DNA from: Verrucomicrobiia bacterium
GTDB lineage: Bacteria > Verrucomicrobiota > Verrucomicrobiia > Opitutales > Cerasicoccaceae
NCBI GenBank assembly: GCA_030425485.1
Contig: JAUIAM010000013.1
Coordinates: 1 to 64,000 of the forward strand
Direction of reading: 5' to 3'
Length of the DNA stretch: 64,000 bases
The translations under genes and the position numbers were made by a program. The notes under the pieces are model-generated. The model was not told the DNA's origin. It was given only the letters and a program-made list of their open reading frames with translations, and searched no databases. This document shows, one piece after another, positions 61,133 through 64,000 of the stretch. Position 1 is the stretch's first letter; every line of letters begins with the position of its first letter.

Positions 61133-62782
61133 ATGAGCAAGACCACCGCAAAGCTCCTCGTCCAGTGCCTGGAAGCTCACGGCGTAGAGTACGTCTTCGG
61201 CATTCCCGGAGCCAAGGTTGACTCCGTCTTTGACGCGCTGGTGGATTCGTCCATCAAAGTCATCCTCTGCCGCCATGAGCAAAACGCCGCCTTCATGGCC
61301 GCCTCTATCGGGCGACAGACGGGTAAGCCCGGCGTCGTGCTCGTGACCTCCGGTCCCGGCGTAGGCAACCTTACCACGGGCTTGCTCACCGCAACGACGG
61401 AGGGGGACGCCTTGATCGCCCTCGGCGGCAATGTCGCCCTCGATATGAAGTTTAAGGAGTCACACCAGAACACAGACAACGCCAAGCTCATGGAGTGTGT
61501 GACCAAGTCGAGTGTAGAGGTCACTGCGCCCGGCGTCGTGCCGGAGGCGATTGCCAATGCTTTCCGGGTTGCCACACAGCCCCGCGCGGGCGCAGCCTTT
61601 ATCAGCCTGCCGCAGAACGTCATGCTGGCCGATCCGGGCACGTTAGCACCCTGCCAGGCACCGCCCATCCACTATGGGCAGGCCAAGCCCCAGACTATCG
61701 GCGAAGCCGCCCGTCTCCTGAGCCAAGCCACCTGCCCCGTACTCCTGCTGGGCGAGGAAGCCAGCCGTCCCGAGAATCACGCCGCCATCACGGCTCTGCT
61801 TGAGGCCCACCGCCTTCCGGTCGTCATCACCTACCAGGCCGCAGGCGTCATTCCCGAGTCGCAGATGGACTTGTTCTACGGGCGCGTTGGCCTCTTTCAA
61901 AACCAGCCCGGCGACCAACTGTTGGCCAAGGCAGACGTCGTGGTCAGCGTCGGCTTCAACCCTGTCGAGTACGACCCGGAAGTGTGGAACGTGACAGAAT
62001 CGCGCAAGATCATTCACATCGACTACATCCCGGCCAACGTCCACCGTCAGTACAGCCCAAGCTGTGAACTGCTGGGCGATATAGCCGACAACCTCTCCCT
62101 GCTCACACGCGAAACGCCCAAGCTCTCACTTCAGGACCACTCCGCCCTGCGGGCCGACCTGTTCACCATCGTGGATCAGGCCGCTGAGAAAGAGGGCGCG
62201 GACGGGCGCATTCACCCGTTGCGTTTCATCCATACCTTCCGCCAGCTCATGAACGAAGACACCATCGTGTGCTGCGACATCGGCTCGGTCTATATGTGGC
62301 TCGCCCGCTACCTGTTTTCGCATCATCCGCGCCAACTGCGCTTTAGCAACGGCCAGCAGACGCTCGGCGTAGCCCTGCCCTGGGCCATCGCGGCCAAGCT
62401 GACCAACCCCGAGAAAAAAATCATCTCTATATCCGGTGACGGAGGCTTCCTCTTCTCCGCGATGGAGCTGGAGACCGCCGTGCGCTATCGCTTGCCACTG
62501 GTTCACATCATTTGGCGCGACGGCTCCTACGACATGGTCAAGGAGCAACAACTGATGAAGTACCGACGCGATACGGCAGTGGCACTGGGTGCAATCCATG
62601 TCCCCAGTTTTGCCCAGGGCTTTGGCGCGACGGGGTTCGAAGTTACCCGCCCGGAGGACATCATACCTACCATTGAAAAAGCGCAGGCCATGGACGGACC
62701 CGTGCTGATCGACATTCCCATCGACTACTCGGACAACCCCGCCCTGTTCGAGTCAGCGCACAACCCTTACCTCGGCAACTAA
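61133..62782 (+). CDS. alsS: Acetolactate synthase, catabolic (AlsS-type)
   Basis: 549 residues. A ThDP enzyme joining two pyruvates to 2-acetolactate. N-terminal GVEYVFGIPGAKVDSVFDAL resembles Bacillus AlsS; Glu49 in CRHEQNAAFMA activates ThDP; GGNVALDMKFKESHQNTDN and the C-terminal ISISGDGGFLFSAMELETAVRYRLPLVHIIWRDGSYDMV (ThDP-Mg motif) follow. The characteristic FAD-binding segment of biosynthetic AHAS is weak and no regulatory subunit gene adjoins, favouring the catabolic acetoin-type enzyme. It begins 12 bases after the malic enzyme stop. No acetolactate decarboxylase (AlsD) gene is in the window. Confidence 0.92.
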   Translation: MSKTTAKLLVQCLEAHGVEYVFGIPGAKVDSVFDALVDSSIKVILCRHEQNAAFMAASIGRQTGKPGVVLVTSGPGVGNLTTGLLTATTEGDALIALGGNVALDMKFKESHQNTDNAKLMECVTKSSVEVTAPGVVPEAIANAFRVATQPRAGAAFISLPQNVMLADPGTLAPCQAPPIHYGQAKPQTIGEAARLLSQATCPVLLLGEEASRPENHAAITALLEAHRLPVVITYQAAGVIPESQMDLFYGRVGLFQNQPGDQLLAKADVVVSVGFNPVEYDPEVWNVTESRKIIHIDYIPANVHRQYSPSCELLGDIADNLSLLTRETPKLSLQDHSALRADLFTIVDQAAEKEGADGRIHPLRFIHTFRQLMNEDTIVCCDIGSVYMWLARYLFSHHPRQLRFSNGQQTLGVALPWAIAAKLTNPEKKIISISGDGGFLFSAMELETAVRYRLPLVHIIWRDGSYDMVKEQQLMKYRRDTAVALGAIHVPSFAQGFGATGFEVTRPEDIIPTIEKAQAMDGPVLIDIPIDYSDNPALFESAHNPYLGN

Positions 62783-63243
62783 TGTGCTACGAATACATCG
62801 GCTGGTTCATCCTGCGTGCCACCTACGCATGGATGTTCCTCTATCCGCTTAAAGCCCTGTTTAGTGACTGGCCGGGCGCCCAAGGTCTGGTGGGCATCCT
62901 CGTGCCAAAGAAGTTCGTACCGCTCGGTTCGTATCTCATGGTAGCCGTGATGGTGATCGGTTCCCTCTCAGTACTACTCGGCATACTACCGCGCTTCGGC
63001 GGGCTCATGCTCGGGGTTTACTCCCTGCTGGGGACACGCGTCCATTACCACCTGGCCAAGGCTGCGGCAGCGAAGCAGCTCAGCCAAGCCGCCTCGGCCG
63101 AAGACCAGGCAGCACTGAAGGAAACCGTTGACCTGGCTGTGGTCGGACACGTCACTTCGGCCCAGAAAAATTTTGTCCTCGCAGCGGTCGGTTTCTTCAT
63201 CGCGCTCAACGGCGTAGGTCCGGCCGTGTGTTTCACCCTCTAA
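62782..63243 (+). CDS. DoxX-like membrane protein
   Basis: 153 residues with four hydrophobic segments: IGWFILRATYAWMFLYPLKALF, VPLGSYLMVAVMVIGSLSVLLGILPRFGGLMLGVYSLLGTRVH, and NFVLAAVGFFIALNGVGPAVCF. A polar Ala/Gln/Lys-rich loop of about 35 residues sits in the middle. The overall plan matches DoxX/SURF4-type proteins, found with redox or quinone enzymes. It shares its first base with the last base of the alsS stop codon, so is co-translated with it. Function not known. Confidence 0.75.
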   Translation: MCYEYIGWFILRATYAWMFLYPLKALFSDWPGAQGLVGILVPKKFVPLGSYLMVAVMVIGSLSVLLGILPRFGGLMLGVYSLLGTRVHYHLAKAAAAKQLSQAASAEDQAALKETVDLAVVGHVTSAQKNFVLAAVGFFIALNGVGPAVCFTL

Positions 63244-63253
63244 CCCAACCACC

Positions 63254-63637
63254 ATGTCAGAACGCTACGATAAAGGCATCCGCGTGATGCGTGAACACCT
63301 CGGTCCCGACGCCGACACCTACGTCGAGGCCATCCGCGAAGTCTCCCCGCTCTTTGCCAAGGTCAACGTCGAGTTTGCCTTCGGCGACATCTACGGCAAC
63401 AAGGGGCACGTGCTCGATTCCAAGACGCAGGAGCTCGTCACCCTCTCGGCGCTAACCGTCATGGGCAATGCCCTGCCACAGCTTAAGCTCCACGTCTCCT
63501 GCGCCCTCAACGAAGGCGCGAGCAAGGACGAGATTGTGGAGACGATTACGCAGATGATCGCCTACTGCGGCTTTCCCGCCGCCACCAACGCCATCATGGC
63601 GGCCAAGGAAGTGTTTCGCGAAAAAGGGCTGCTCTAG
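63254..63637 (+). CDS. Carboxymuconolactone decarboxylase (CMD)-family protein
   Basis: 127 residues: VLDSKTQELVTLSALTVMGNALPQLKLHVSCALNEGASKDEIVETITQMIAYCGFPAATNAIMAAKEVF, the CMD fold. It has the His in LKLHVSCALNEGA but not the CxxC pair of AhpD peroxidase-type members. The 12-kDa length and Glu-Leu-Val core fit the gamma-carboxymuconolactone decarboxylase-like group. The gene starts 10 bases after the DoxX-like gene and closes the malic enzyme - acetolactate synthase run. It might act as a decarboxylase or as a hydroperoxide-linked protein; unproven. Confidence 0.87.
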   Translation: MSERYDKGIRVMREHLGPDADTYVEAIREVSPLFAKVNVEFAFGDIYGNKGHVLDSKTQELVTLSALTVMGNALPQLKLHVSCALNEGASKDEIVETITQMIAYCGFPAATNAIMAAKEVFREKGLL

Positions 63638-63648
63638 GCTGCACTTCG

Positions 63649-63996
63649 CTACTCGATTAGCCAGCCATCCATGCGCGGCCAGCTCGCCCATTCTCGCTGC
63701 ATCAGTTCGCCATCGTCACTCTCAATCACCCAGGTGCCCATGGGCGCATGGACATCGTAGGTAACGACCCGCCCGGTGCCGGGATACTCAAAACGCCGCC
63801 CATCGCCAACGGCTGGATTCAGCCCAACAATGTTTTCCAGTAGGTCAACAGGGTTTTCACCTGCGCTTGGAATCAAGGCCATAAGTCCAATGTCCGACGC
63901 ACGGTAGACCACAAGCCACCACTTGCCCGCACTCACCTGATAGAGTAACCAGTCTCCGTCCTCAGCCAAAGCTTCGTAACCAGCGGGCACATGCAC
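63649..63996 (-). CDS. Hypothetical protein, 5' end at or beyond the window edge
   Basis: 115 residues visible, readable from a GTG at 63996; the true start may lie outside the window. The sequence is Trp/Gly-rich (DGDWLLYQVSAGKWWLVVYRASDIGLMALIPSAGENPVDLLENIVGLNPA ... APMGTWVIESDDGELMQREWASWPRMDGWLIE) and probably beta-rich, without signal peptide or TM in the visible part. Family not recognised. Convergent with the CMD-family gene, 11 bases apart. Confidence 0.6.
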   Translation of the reverse strand: MHVPAGYEALAEDGDWLLYQVSAGKWWLVVYRASDIGLMALIPSAGENPVDLLENIVGLNPAVGDGRRFEYPGTGRVVTYDVHAPMGTWVIESDDGELMQREWASWPRMDGWLIE

Positions 63997-64000
63997 AGGT

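Overview
The window (about 60% G+C) reads as a chromosomal segment of a Gram-negative verrucomicrobium, most likely of the Opitutae/Puniceicoccales group. That placement is an inference. It rests on a PEP-CTERM protein with a VPEPG-TM-RRRQ tail, a PPi-type phosphofructokinase, large exported beta-rich proteins, an S55 (SpoIVB-like) peptidase in a genome with no sporulation genes in view, and a long-form PurF. No rRNA, tRNA, phage, CRISPR array or intact transposase was seen.

Layout. 1-389: overlapping repeat debris (end of a MITE-like element, then a second TIR-bounded element carrying a chain of hairpins). 390-13717: housekeeping and envelope genes: Ppx/GppA phosphatase, an orphan membrane DHp-like protein, argG, a large exported protein, PPi-PFK with a membrane protein, an S55 peptidase paired with a beta-propeller protein, and a PEP-CTERM protein. 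13819-21349 (minus): purine synthesis (purF, purL, a small membrane protein, purQ, and a GTG-started purS displaced by about 2 kb behind an FAH-family gene). 21431-32082 (minus): a chemosensory operon whose order (MCP, MCP, CheW, CheR-TPR, CheW, CheA-REC, CheB) is that of the Pseudomonas Wsp surface-sensing system with the MCP duplicated. No GGDEF output gene is present, but a STAS protein gene lies just upstream.

32357-55150: surface polysaccharide locus. A divergent polyprenyl-phosphate sugar transferase faces a 22-gene plus-strand cluster. It starts with a GbsR/MarR-like regulator and a NusG paralogue (RfaH-like), continues with a Wzm/Wzt ABC exporter whose ATPase has a carbohydrate-binding-type tail, about 14 glycosyltransferases, two methyltransferases and an O-antigen polymerase/ligase-like membrane protein, and ends with a zinc-ribbon membrane protein. 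Most genes overlap by ATGA/GTGA, implying one translationally coupled transcript. Between the NusG paralogue and the exporter lies a 12-mer differing from the E. coli ops element at one base, plus AT-rich inverted repeats. This makes a processive-antitermination circuit plausible.

55332-64000: left-handed beta-helix protein, mini beta-carbonic anhydrase-like protein, GNAT-nitrilase fusion, lipoprotein, then a malic enzyme - acetolactate synthase - DoxX - CMD-family operon and one gene running to the window edge.

The most interesting signals are: (1) NusG paralogue plus ops-like site heading a 20-kb glycan operon, beside a Wsp-type operon lacking its diguanylate cyclase; (2) a 165-bp MITE-like family, bounded by YTAR and about 18-20-bp inverted ends, in four copies with a covarying internal stem; (3) a dispersed multi-hairpin repeat whose stems change sequence but keep pairing.
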